Notes under the pieces: model-generated | Told to the model about the DNA's origin: nothing | Databases searched by the model: none | The model's input: only the letters and a program-made list of their open reading frames with translations | Assembly (NCBI GenBank): GCA_015501595.1 | Contig: JADNRX010000027.1 | Location: 1-64,000 of the forward strand | Origin: Hymenopellis radicata | Taxonomy: Eukaryota; Basidiomycota; Agaricomycetes; Agaricales; Physalacriaceae | Direction: 5' to 3' | DNA: 64,000 nt | Shown: piece after piece, positions 11,606 to 23,104 of the stretch | How positions within the stretch are numbered: the stretch's first letter is position 1 | Layout of the letters: every line of letters starts with the position of its first letter | Program-made: the position numbers and the translations under genes

Positions 11606-12218
11606 TCTGGTTCGTTGGTAGCTGGAAAGTGGGGGTGAGTTTGAGATTACTATACGACCGGCGCCGGAGAGGGATGCTAACCTGATCAAAGGCAGGATGA
11701 GGAGCTGAGCGAAAGAACGTCCAAGAGGACAGGCTTTTATACGTTTTCTTCTAATACCATGGACATCCAACACGGTCGGCATGAGAGGTTGGTAATTGTA
11801 CTAACAGGCCGTGCGCTTCGTATCGGTACATTAGGGCAGTTCAAAGTTGGCGCTCGCCGATTGTCGAACGCACGTCGTGCGTTCGGATTGCTTATACTAA
11901 AGCAAGAAAGGAAGTCACTTAGCCACATGCGGCCCCAACTCCCGATGGCAACCTGATCGGCTTGGTGAAGTGACTGGCATCGAGTCCAGATGTCAACCGA
12001 CATCGTTCAGCTCCGAGAAGCCCTTTTCGATGTGCTGGATTACAAACACCTTTCTCATTGGGAAGATGTGACGAAGAGGAATATTTTCTAGCGTTTGTTT
12101 TGATTATATCCGTGGCGTATACTAGGCTTTTGATATCTTAAATAGGCTATGCGACCTACAAGTGAAGCACACTGTGTCTCCGCCACATCCTTTACCAGCG
12201 CGTCATTGTCAGGGGTCT
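11606..12218. other. Intergenic, no gene recognised
   Basis: This is the upstream region of the small secreted protein gene and the 3' flank of the metallo-beta-lactamase relic. No convincing ORF was seen. Confidence 0.5.
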
Positions 12219-13093
12219 TTAGTTAACTGAACCTGTACTTGGCCAGGAACCAAGTAGTACGGCGGCATCGCGTCTCATCGCGTTCAAGTCGCCACATTCA
12301 TTGGAAAAATGCTGGATCCTGACGTGTCTAGGCTTGTCGTCTATAAACATTCCTTTTGAGTCCCGCCCTAGCCTCCTTCTCGCCCGACAAGTGTGTTCTA
12401 AATACCGACCTCTATGATTCGCTATCGGCGTCTTGTTGAATGCGCTGGAATGTGGCCTCAGGCCCGATATTGAAAGTACGGTTACTATTATTTTCAATTT
12501 CGATCCAAATCGCCACCCTTTGTGCCCCTCCTTCATAAATCCCCACACTAACATCTCCTCCAACCCCTTTGCCCGCCAATCGTCAACACTCGCAGAAAAG
12601 AGATCTATCCCGTATTCTCCGATGAGACTAATGTCATGTGCAAGCAAAGTCAAGACATTCGGATGAGCATCCAGCGCAGCAATCTTTTCATTCGTCTCCT
12701 TCGCCGTGGCATAATCTGCGTACATCGGCTTGCCGGGTTCAAGCATCGGCGCAGTACGATTCAGCAAATCAAACCCGGCCGCATCGGTAGGAATTGCGCT
12801 CCATCTACTGTCCTGCGGGCTTGTTCTACTATGTCTAGAGGACACGGCGAGAAGAGGTGATGGTGGACAGTGGGACAGAGGTCGCCAACATGGTGGCAGC
12901 AATCACCTCCCAGCAAGACAAGGCTAGTTGGGGTGACGCGCGCGAGGGCCGACACATGTCCCGGGCAGTGCTTTAGTCTGGTTGGTTATTTATTCAAAAG
13001 ACAAGGTAGAGCATCGTACCCCAGGCGTATCTAAAAGATAAAAGCTTCCGTCTCCGAAATAGTCCAACGCATCCAAGCCGCCGATTTTGGCGA
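12219..13093 (-). pseudogene. Metallo-beta-lactamase superfamily gene, 5'-truncated
   Basis: Reading begins abruptly at the duplication border with [20 protein letters not shown]. An intron of about 50 bases joins DTPG to HCPGHVSALARVTP. LLGGDCCHH follows, and then, in another frame, AAGFDLLNRTAPMLEPGKP and DAHPNVLTLLAHD. These match the second half of fungal MBL-fold hydrolases. The N-terminal half with the HxHxDH metal-binding motif is absent. The frame also shifts near 12800. The missing half is replaced directly by the end of F-box duplication arm B, so the duplication event or a deletion at its edge cut the gene. Confidence 0.8.
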
Positions 13094-14790
13094 GCCGACG
13101 TAAACGTCAACGGAGAAGTTACTATACAATTCAGCAATACAGAAATTCAGTCGACTCTTTGTGGAAGTTCTGTTGCTCTAGAGCGTCGAGTTCTACAGGT
13201 TGAACGTGTATCGGTCGTTCAATGCCTTTGAAATAATATAAAATATCCTTGGCATCCGACAAAGCTCTATGGTATGAGTCCCTTGAGTAAGAGGTCCAAG
13301 CCAGGGAGATACACACGCTAAATGGAAGGGCCAACTGTGCGAGTAGATCAGCGAGATCGGACCAGAGAGGATCCTGATACATGCTCCAGTCGAATACGAG
13401 CGCCAATCTCTTCAAACCACGAGAGGACCGGTCATGGGCAACTTGTAGCATATCGACAAGGAAGTCGAAATCCGAATCGAAAGGAGGGACGACTATGAGA
13501 GACGGAACATTGACAAAGAGAGACGTTTCTGGGGGTCGACTCGTAAGACTTTGCATGAAAAACGACAGAAGGATTGTCAGCTTACCTCCCGGAAAACCAT
13601 TTGGATTAATATACAAAACAACTTCCTCCACGGTCCCTTGGATCTCCCGGAACAGGGCCTCATATGAAGGCCACGTTCTCGGCGTGAACATCTGCCCAAC
13701 GACAATGCGCCTGAGTTTGTGGAGGGATATGATGGGAGGAGCCACCGACCCCGTAAAGATCGAGGACACGAAAAAGTGCGTGTCGAGCACGCTGAGCTCC
13801 TCCAGCGCGATCTGTACTGGGGGTGCCGCGGGCGTCGTACTTGGGTCTTCGTAGTCCATGCTACATTTGGAAACCTCCAAGGATGAAAGATTCTGGTAGG
13901 CGGACAAGACGTGTGCCACGTCTTCTGCGAAAAGGCTACGCACGAGGGACAACGTGAGGCTCCGTACAGTGCCCGACGTCGGAAGGGCTGCGAACATCTT
14001 GGACGGGGACGACCACGATAACGATGGAGCCTCGCACTGCAAAACAACAGTCTCCAGCCGCATGAGCTTGGCCATGACCTTGTAGATCATGTTCCAAGAT
14101 GGCTGGGCGTCATCCTCAGGGTAGAAATGGACGCATAGGGTGTCGACGAGGTGACCAACGTTGTATCGCATGATAAGACCGTGGAAGTGGAACGGCGACT
14201 GTGCGGAGAGCGGTCTGATTGTGACCTCGCGATAGAGGTGTAACCTGCATTGTGGTCCGAAGAGGCGACTGCTTTTGAGCAGAGACCAGAGACTGCGGAA
14301 ATGCAAGCTGGGCGACTTTGTCTACGATGATGTCCAGAATCTCTTGAGGAAAGTCTACCGCCATGTCTGGGATGCTGCGTAAATGGTGAGCATCTTTTGA
14401 GGATATAAATCTAGTCGCACAACGCACAACGCGACTGATTTCAGAGATCAATGAACGCTTGAGACTAAGCAAAGAGCTTAATTACCGACCAAGCTAAGTG
14501 ACGACGCGTGATGAGGAGAGAGAAACCAGTACAGTGACACCGGGTGGTTTGGGGTGGCTGAGGAGGAAACAGAGCAAGCGAGATTTCTGCAGGAGACGCC
14601 ACACCAGCGTGGAGGGGGACACCGAAACGCCACGGGAAGCCAAGGACTCGGGTGGAAGGCCGACCTGAACCTGGGACGGATCTAGACAACCCACTACGTA
14701 AAGGGAGTTGGAGGGTGAGGAGAAAAGAGCGAGTGCTGGTGGAGGTTAGCGAGCAGGACGCGCGACTTCCTAATCGGGGAATCCCCAAGA
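13090..14790 (-). repeat. Inverted segmental duplication, arm B
   Basis: This arm matches 1248-2918 in opposite orientation, including about 350 bases upstream of the F-box gene. It lacks the 148-bp MITE of arm A and so preserves the empty TA site near 13098. Homology ends at CGTCGGCT, immediately before the truncated MBL gene. Confidence 0.9.
13131..14364 (-). CDS. F-box-like protein, copy B, with an apparent 5' frameshift
   Basis: This is the better-preserved copy. From SLWSLLKSSRLFGPQC to the stop at 13131 it is one long frame of about 390 residues (ending TEFLYC). The start codon at 14364 gives MAVDFPQEILDIIVDKVAQ, the F-box opening. One extra T near 14308 (CAGCTTGCATTT versus CAGCTGCACTTC in copy A) then shifts the frame relative to the rest. 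It may be a recent pseudogene, may use a downstream start, or may carry a sequence error. The leucine-rich C-terminal two thirds would be the substrate-recognition part. Confidence 0.7.
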
Positions 14791-15051
14791 TGTCTCCGGA
14801 GATAGCCGTCTGCCCATTATAAAGACATGGCCTGGCACTGGCTGGCAGACACTCTGACATTCCTAGGGCCCTGAAAAATTTTCAAGATCGTGAATTGTAC
14901 AGCTCAGGTGGTACGAAAGTTGAAAACATCACGGACGCGATGAATATTGTGTAACGTGTATTAAATAAGGAGCAGTGGACATGAGAGTATAGTACAACGT
15001 GAGACGAAGAAAATATGGATAGAAGAAACACTGTTCTATGAGGTAGAGTGA

Positions 15052-17768
15052 TTAGTAACCAAAACGCGGCGTGACTGAAATCGCTTTTTCCCTCCTCCGT
15101 GTGGGCGATGGCGGCGTAACAGCGCGTTCATAGCGTCTTGGCTCCGTCCTAGCGCGCTTGTTCGGACGCACCTCCTCCCCGTCGTCTTCGTCGTCTGCAG
15201 CCAAAGTATCCGCAGCGCGCTTCAGCGGGTCGAAAAGATGGATGGGCACGGCCGAAAGATTCGAGCCATTCAGTGGCCCAGACATTCGATAGAAGATACC
15301 CTGTAGCTCTCTATAATACGCGGGCCGAAACTCCTTCGGTGCCCACATGAATGACTGCGCGGTGCGGATAGGCGTCGCACTCTCCACCTCTTTATAGAAT
15401 CGAATGATGCTCTTGAAAGCTATCAAGCCGTTCAGTATCGTGAGACCATGCTGCGTATCCTGCTGATAATACGACTTCAGCAGCTTGTGGACTTCCGGAT
15501 AGGTACAACTGGCTTCGAACCCGCCGATGAAGGACCTTCGCATAGCTGGGGGATCAAGGGAAGTCCCGAACAGTTTGCGAGCAACCTTGGCAATGCTTTC
15601 ACACTGCGCGCGCGAAACGTTACCGAGGAGGGACGACGGCAGCCTGTTGAACAGGAACCAGCAGAACAACCAGAGGGCAGATTCTATGTCGTGGAGAAAG
15701 TTGAATCTGAACCAGTCCGGGACCTCCTCCGTTTCAGTTATTGCCGGGCCACAAAATGTGGACTTGCCACCCCGATATATGAATTGTTCTGGAGGTGGAG
15801 CGATGCTCTCAGGAATGAACAGATGCCGGAGACACTGAGATTCAACCGCCATGAAGCCTGGCGTTCCCTGCGCATCGGACGGAAGAGTAAGTAAACATCG
15901 TCACGCTAGGTAGGAAGCTAACGTACAGTGATAGGGACCGTATGTGAGGACTCCCTGCTATACGGGCGCGCATACTCGAGATCCGAAATTTTGATTTGAA
16001 TCACCTCCGATGAATCCCTGATGTACAGACAGTTGCCGGGGCTGATGTCCCGATGAACATAGCCGGCTAACCGCAAAAAATTAAGCGCTAAATATAAATC
16101 GTCAAAAAAGATAGAAGAGGAGGAATGAAAACGGCATACCTTGAATGACTTGAACCATCGCTAAAGCATAATCGGCGTAATCCACAAGTGAATATAGAGT
16201 GCTGCAACGATCTCTGAATACAATTCTGCGGTGGGTTCGCTCGGGATGGTCGTGGATGGGTGTTGGAGGGCTTTCCTTCGATTCTTCCACCACGGGAGGC
16301 GCCTCATTCTTGCCAACTTCCGCACGTAGGGAACCAGGCACTTTCCCCAACACTGCTGCACGCGATTTCTTTTCGGGGGCGTAAGTGAATGGTGTATAGC
16401 CGGTCTCGGGTGCGGGTGCGGCATCGCAGTATTGCACGTTGCCGCGCGTGAATGTGACAGCGACATCCTCCATGATGTCCATAAAATAAGGCTTAGCCTC
16501 TTCAACGAGGGAAGACCCGGGGCCGGGGGAACGTCCATCCCCAGTTCCCTATGGTCTTTGCCTGCCGCGAGCTGATCGTCCAAGTTCTTGAGCGCGGAGA
16601 AGATATCGTCAAATATCTTCTTTTCTCCTTCGGAATCGGAGAACAGCCAGACATCTTTGAGAACAACGCTGTCCAGGCCGATGAACATGCCTGTGACGGG
16701 GTCATATTCACGGACGCTCCATACCCGAGTGGCACGAGTAACGATGTCATTAGCACCGGATTCAGCGATGAACGATTCGGTGAGGTAGAATTTTCCGTTG
16801 ACCTCAAATTGGTAGCGAATGTTGTTGTCCGCGTCGCGGATTCGAATAACAGTGGGGTCGTAGCCGAGGTCGATGCGGTCGGCGAACGTCATGAAGATAA
16901 CGAAGCGCACAAAGAGTTCAGGCTCCTAGTAGCAGCAATCAATGACATTGGAAAATACAAGCAACGGCAAAACTTACTTGGTGGTAATCGAACGCGGGAC
17001 TGACAGCGATATGTGACCGCGAAAAGTACCAGAAGCGCATTTCCACGCCCTCGATTGTGAATCCAAGGACAAAGCGACGGGAGTAGTCATTGAACAGAGT
17101 ATGGTTGGCCGCTGAAGCAATCTTGATTTCATTCTGAAAAGACAGTTAATGGCTGAAGGGCGGAACAATGAGGGAATCGTTACATCTGCGCGGTCTTTGA
17201 CATCTTTCTTGAACTCGGCCGGACTGATATCCACGGTGTCCGCTTTGTCGTTCTCGGATTCTGCAACGTTTGATGGTGGGGTGCATCGATCAAGAAGAAT
17301 GAATTGCGCATCAACCATGAACGAGGAGCCCGGCACTTCAGAGTTCGTCGTATTCGACCCATCGCATTCAAATGTTGTCGTCCTATCGTTAAGCTTCTGG
17401 TCCTTATCGTCCCAGAGGAGGCAAATGTCACCAATAGTGGCAATAATGGGCTCGAGCTGTTTGAAAATCGCGCCCTCAGTTCTACTGTCAATTTTGGTGG
17501 CTGGCCATTCGGAGTCCTTGAGGAGTTCACGCTCCTTGAGTTCGGTGATAACATATGCAAGCAGTCCTTCATATTCGCATGAAGACAATTCGGGAAGAGA
17601 ACAGTGGCGCTTCAGGAAGGCCAGAGGGCTCGCGGTTTGCACTGTGTGCGCGGGTATCGTCTTTCGGAGGGCCGCGCGCTGTTGGGCAAGACCGAGCATG
17701 GGTCCTCCTGCTTGTTGGGAGGCAGATTGAGGGCGCCGAGGCGTGTCAGTTGGAGTAGGCTGAGCCAT
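15052..17768 (-). CDS. FunK1-type fungal protein kinase
   Basis: FunK1 kinases are an Agaricomycete-expanded family of unknown substrates. The N-terminal region before the kinase core is typical (SPLAFLKRHCSLPELS; EFKKDVKDRADV; later GFTIEGVEMRFWYFSRSHIA). The catalytic loop reads GYVHRDISPGNCLYI and the metal-binding site reads IKISDLEYAR, the usual FunK1 form of DFG. The activation segment gives GTPGFMAVE. The C-terminus is a basic, low-complexity tail (RPNKRARTEPRR). Several short introns are needed. The start is either 17768 (MAQPTPTDTP) or the in-frame 17804; 17768 is chosen because it is closer to the conserved part. Confidence 0.88.
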
Positions 17769-18595
17769 GTGTGAGATGATGGTGTTTGATGGACAATGGT
17801 GCAAGGAAACTCACGGTTTTATAGCGCGACGCTTGCCTTTGTTCGCCTCGTGACTGTCAATACCAAGTTCGGATTTGTTTGTTTGTTGTTTGGTCGACAA
17901 TGGCGACTTGCCATATTGGGCAACACAATGGCAGCCAGAGCCCCTGTCACTGTGGACCGCAGCTATGTCACTGTGGACGCAGAACGACGCGTTTTGATTC
18001 ATTTGCTGCAAGGAAGCAGACCGCACGACGAGCGCTGGTAACAAAGAGGGACCGTGATGCGCGTACTCCAGGAGCTTTTCCAACTTGAAGATCCTGATTC
18101 TTCCCACCAGATCAGTGTCTCGTCCCCTACAGATCCGACGGCGTTCACTGGTTAGTCGTTGGTCGCCGGCCTCTATCCCACCGCCTTTCTCCCGGGGAAT
18201 GCGCTATCCATGGTTGAGCCTAAAGCGTACGCGGCACATCGAAGTACGAGTACTTACTAGTCAATCGCGGGTGAACCCTTCAGTTTGTTGATTTGAGTTG
18301 GGGGCCTTCCGTAGTATAGCATTTCATATATGAGTCTGCATGAGTTCTCGAGCCCCCTTCAAGTTCTTGATTTACCTCTCGAAGTCACTCACTGAGTTTC
18401 CACACCGACAGACCTGGCGTCTCGTTGTGCTCGGATCAGCAGCATCCACGCGCGCCCGTTTCGGAGGACGCGGTGAGCAGTGAGCGTCCGGAAAACCACT
18501 GTTGTATAGTAGAGACTGGTAGTGTTAAACAAGTACATCATATAGTACGCACTAATATTTCGTGCCCAAGAAATCAGGTAGATGATACAACTGTT
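17769..18595. other. Intergenic, no gene recognised
   Basis: This is the 5' flank of the FunK1 gene and the 3' flank of the next minus-strand gene. Only short overlapping ORFs are present. Confidence 0.5.
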
Positions 18596-20407
18596 CTACA
18601 TCTTTCGCTTCTTCACTGGACGATCGTCCTCTGATAATTCCCGTTGATCATGACTGCTATCACCGGCCTCGCTGTTGGGTACTTCCATCCAATCCCATCG
18701 CTTTGCTTTCACGCGCAAGCTCTCGTATAATTCGTGCTTGAACCCGACGCACTGTAGCCCCAGACACTCTGCTCTCGAAAACGGCGAATCCCACAGTTTG
18801 GTAACGAAAGCTGCCGCTCGATGATAACGATTTTCAGAAACTTGCCCTTGGTCTTGGTCTTCTACCTTGAGGGTGCTATCCGTCATGTCCCGTCGATTCT
18901 GAGAAAAGATTCAATTATTCAATCGCCAATGACTTAACTCTATTGAAGGACTCACAATACTAGCAAAGTTTGTGCATCCAGCAGGCATGTACGCGTGCAG
19001 AGCGATGCACTTGTAGATCCCTGAATACCAAAGGGCACCCTTATCGTCCAACACAAGGAGGTTAATCTCCTTGTTATAAAACTCTTGCATGGGGCGGCCT
19101 TTCGTATTCCACCGGTTGCCGTTGGGGGACACGATAAGATTATGCATCGGTGCATACAGGTACCCATTGCCGTGCGGTTCGTCGCACCACACAATTCGAC
19201 CGGGCGCTTTGGAGAAGAGAAGATTTTGGTGTTCCCACTCTGTCTGGAAAAAGCGGGTAAGACCACAAGTTGGAAATATATAACACATACAGAGGCTGCA
19301 CCAATAAAATGAATCATCTTCTCGTCCAGTGCTTCGGAGGAGAGCATGGTAGGATCCAGCTCCCAGATTGGCTTCATGTCCAACGGTCGTTGGATGACGG
19401 GCTGGTGGATGGCCATGAGGGAGTTTAACAGAGCACGTTCCTTCTAGTCGAGGGTAAGCATCGAAACATAAACATCAGAAAGGATGTACCCTTCCTCGGA
19501 TGGCGACTCCATTCGAATACGAACTCAGACTCTTCGTGTGCTACAGACTTCGGCTAAGGAACCTGCGGAAGAAATGCATGTGGTGCACTCACGAGGGACC
19601 AAGCAGCATTCAGAGCATTGATGTTTTCTTGAAGGGTCTTCACCTTCGCATTTAGAAGGTCCTTGTCCGATTTCGAGGTTTTCAGAGCTTCCTTCAAAGT
19701 GTCCATCTCGTACCTCAGCGCTTGGATTCGGCCATCGAGATCGTCTTTCCCTGAGCTGATAGTTTGGAGTTGGACGGACAGCGCATCACGCTCCTGAGAT
19801 GACCGAGAGATATTCAGCATGCGACAGGAACTTGATAATGCGGCGCACATACCTTGCGCGCCGTCCTTTTCTTCATCTTTTCTTCGTTGAATCTTCCTTC
19901 CCAGCTCGCGACGGCCGACTCGAGCTCGGTGATCTTGCCTTCCTGTTCAGCAACCTTGGTCGTCATCTCCTCGGTCTTCGACGCGATATCCTCCGCGGAA
20001 GTAGGCTGTGGATGCTGAATCAGTTGGGCCCCGGATGTGCATAAAAACATACCACAGGTTGCACCACGAGGTTGCCTTCTGGCTTGCCTTTCTTCCTATC
20101 CGCCAACTCGATATTCTCGAGCTTAAGTTGATGAATCTCCTTCTTGAAGGCTTCGATATGTTCGGTCAAGGCTTTCTTGGTTTCTTCGAGATCCTACAGA
20201 ACATGGATACTCAGCATCATTGTAACTGGTATATAACCGACACACCTCGTTCTGAGCCCTCAGCTCAGTGACCTTGATGTTGGCATCGGTTGCCTGGGCT
20301 TGGGCCGTGTTCACTCTGGCTTGGGCCTCCTTCAAAGATTTGACCAGAACTTCGACGACTTCAGGACCGAAGGCCTCGTAGCTTGTAGAGCTGCCTGCGA
20401 TGGACAT
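18596..20407 (-). CDS. Coiled-coil protein with an Agaricomycete C-terminal domain of unknown function
   Basis: The N-terminal half is a long heptad-rich coiled coil (VEVLVKSLKEAQARVNTAQA; EEMTTKVAEQEGKITELESA; LKTSKSDKDLLNAKVKTLQE). The C-terminal half is a compact domain containing KPIWELDPTMLSSEALDEKM, EWEHQNLLFSKAPGRIVW and YNKEINLLVLDDKGALWYSG. It ends in a basic nuclear-type tail (DDRPVKKRKM). The domain resembles one often annotated DUF6697 in mushrooms, but I cannot confirm that. At least six introns are needed. The exon near 19440-19550 can be spliced in more than one frame. The start at 20407 (MSIAGSSTSYEAF) is the first ATG of the last open exon, and an upstream exon is possible. 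Confidence 0.7.
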
Positions 20408-20952
20408 GTCGAGAAAGAGGAAGACCCAAAAGTCGCCGTCGCTAAAAAAGTTTGTCAAGCGGCTAAGAGTGTATGTCTTCTCCCGAAGACGATCTGCATT
20501 CTTATACGTACCGCCTGATCATCCCCTTCAACGGACAAACTATTCGACAAAAGGTCGACATGCGATACCATTCAAATCATGTATCACTATCAGGCACACG
20601 AAGTGACGGTGAGTAGTAGTAGTACACATCCAGTGTTCGATTCCAGAGTCTCGTTCAAACACTTCCCCGACGAACCTACGACCGCATTTCCTTTCTCCAA
20701 CCGACTGCCAAGCGCCTCGAGTCGCGGATGGACATAGGCGAGAAGACGTTTATGTTGTGGGTTCTGTACATCCATGGGTTTGAATGAGCCTCATGATGTA
20801 GCGGTTATGCTTTTCGAGTTCCATCTAGCTTATCTATACACGATCATTCAATAACAGGACGAACATCTCTTGACTTTACATACCTACCGATCCAAACCAA
20901 AAACATTTCATTCAATATCAAAATCAGACATCGACTCCCACTTCTCAAGCTC
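20408..20952. other. Intergenic, no gene recognised
   Basis: A 61-codon minus-strand ORF at 20590-20775 is the only sizeable frame. It has no recognisable similarity and could be random. Confidence 0.4.
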
Positions 20953-22756
20953 CTATGGACGTTTACTCGTCAGCTCAGACTCAGAGGCACCTGCGAACCG
21001 CGCGCGACAAACCTCATATGTCACATCCGTCTCTACTACTCCAGGCGGCTTCGGAAACAAGCGCGTCGGCGGCGGCTTCAAATCCTTACCGGCTTGGACG
21101 TGCATCATCTCTTGCTTGGGCGTCATCATGGGAAACGGCTGCGCTACCTTGCGTACAGGTAAAACCGCGGCCCTGTGTGATTCCAGGCATCCTTTCTGGA
21201 TGTTCAGAATACGCATGAGGCTCGCCTTGGTCGGCGCAGGTGTTGGTGGCTGATTCACAGTGACAGGATCTGGAACAAGCGCTGGATCGTATTCGCTCTA
21301 AAGGGAAGTCAGTGTGTACCACAGAGGGGCAGGAGTAACGTTAACGAACCGACGTTTGACTCGACGCGACGACAGTCATATTCTACGACAGTTAGGTTAC
21401 GGCGAGTCATTGAGAGTGGAATACACTGACCGACTCCTGGCTGGATGTGATAACAGGTTCAACTGGCACAGGCTAAAAGCATCTGTTAGACCAAAGCCGA
21501 GTTATCAAGTCTACCGTTCTATACTGACCAATTGCACGTCTGGGTATGGCTCAGGCTTTAGAATTAGACCATCTGGTCACAGTTAGTAAGTACTGTTTTT
21601 CTACTGAACGAGAACGTCGTACCACTCTCTGAGTCCGAATCGAAAGGGTCATCTTCAGGCTCTTGTCCCATATCCGCAGAATCCTCGTCAAAGATGGTAA
21701 GGTCTTTCGTTTCGGATTGATCGGCTTCTGCTTCGTGACCCGCGTGCTATCAACAGAGATTAGTTGGATGCAAGCAGAGAGCAGGGAACTTACTTCTCGC
21801 TGCACAAAAACCTCATCTTCCACCTTGACCATTTTGCATGGTCTCGCGTCGGCGGCCGAAACGTCCTCTGATGGAGAACGTTTGCGTTTCCTATGGCTGA
21901 CGACTGGTTCAGGGTCGATGTCGAGCTCAGAGTGTTGCATATACAATATGCGGCGGCTCCTAATCCTTGCTTGCGCGCCCTCGTCAAGCTCTGAGAAGCG
22001 GGTTTCAACCGCTCTTGGCCATTGTGAAGGTGCACAGCCCATTCGCTTTCTAACCGCCGTCTCGATGGACGCCCAATCTTGCTCTTCTGGTACACGGTCT
22101 GTAATACCAGCCCCGCGTTCTGCCAATCGGTCAGCTTCTTCACCGCCGTAGGTCTCGCCCTTGTGTACAAGCAGAAATTCGATTTTGACTTGGTGCCGCT
22201 TTGCGTTATCGAGAAGGGCAAGTATGTATTCGACGACTGGCATGTCGTATGCGCGAATATATGCCCCGTTGACGTCTGTAAAAGATGGGGTATAGTATTT
22301 GACAAATGCTAGACGAACGGTTCCATCAATACTGCAATCAAGACTCAAAGGAAACTTACTCATTATGAGGCACACGCTACTAGTTACGACGACAAACTTT
22401 CGTATTGAATCTGCATCGTCGCAGTTCTTCTTTGCGCCGATTTCTTCCAGGAACCGTCTTAGCGCCTGAAGGATATGAAGCCATGGACATACAATTAGCG
22501 ACAATAGCTCCTACATGCAAGAGGGCTTCCCCATAGGTTCTACAGGGCTTTGGACAGCGCTCAGAAATATTTCTGTCCTCTTATCTCAGTAAAATACGCG
22601 TCAAGTCGCGAAAGAAGAAAAGGCGCACCGACTGTCAGCGTCTCCCCAGAATACCGCACAGCCGGCGGCATCCCTAATCGCGTCGTTGCTGGATAACAGA
22701 GAGGCGCCCAAGTATACCTCTGTCTCTTCCGCATCGACAGCCGGACCCAGCAGCAT
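20953..22756 (-). CDS. RNase H-like protein with degenerate catalytic motifs and long C-terminal tail
   Basis: The fold matches the neighbour at 23105 motif by motif: VYLGASLLSS where the neighbour has VYIDGSYTSP, ALRRFLEEIGAK for ALILFLERIGAN, VVVTSSVCLIM for IVKTDSANAIA, and EEADRLAERGAG for TEADRLARAGTR. The first and third catalytic aspartates (IDGS and TDS) are replaced, so nuclease activity is doubtful. The tail is charged and nuclear-type (HRKRKRSPSEDVS). Small exons then lead to a last exon with KASLMRILNIQKGCLES and KDLKPPPTRLFPKPPG. Splicing is in phase throughout, with the stop at 20953. The start at 22756 aligns with the neighbour's start. Confidence 0.72.
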
Positions 22757-23104
22757 TGAATGACGCCAGCCTAAGTGGCCAGGTTTGGCAGAGTCTGTAC
22801 TTGGAAATTGAACAACGCGTCCGTAAAAGTCCTACACCAACAGTGTCAAATTGTGAACCACAGAGATGATAACAGAGGCGCAAGTTGTAAGGGCTTGCCG
22901 TAACAGAGGCCTTTCAAGTGATGGTAAGAAGCAGGAGCAGCAAAAGTTCACACGATCGTTGCTTGGCGTTTGACAACAACCACTGGCGCGCCCCCATATT
23001 CGCCCGCACCGTCCTTTACGCGCTGCCATTGGCTGTTTGCATGCGCCACCTTCTCTATAACGTTGGCTCAGACAATCTATACCCTCGTGCAACTCATACT
23101 TTCC
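22757..23104. promoter_or_regulatory. Shared intergenic region of two divergent RNase H-like genes
   Basis: These 348 bases separate two start codons that point away from each other. Any promoter elements must therefore be shared or back to back. No specific site could be named. Confidence 0.5.

Noticed and set aside
20590..20775. 61-codon minus-strand ORF as a gene
   Set aside because: No conserved motif, no splice partners with consistent phase, and no similarity recognised.
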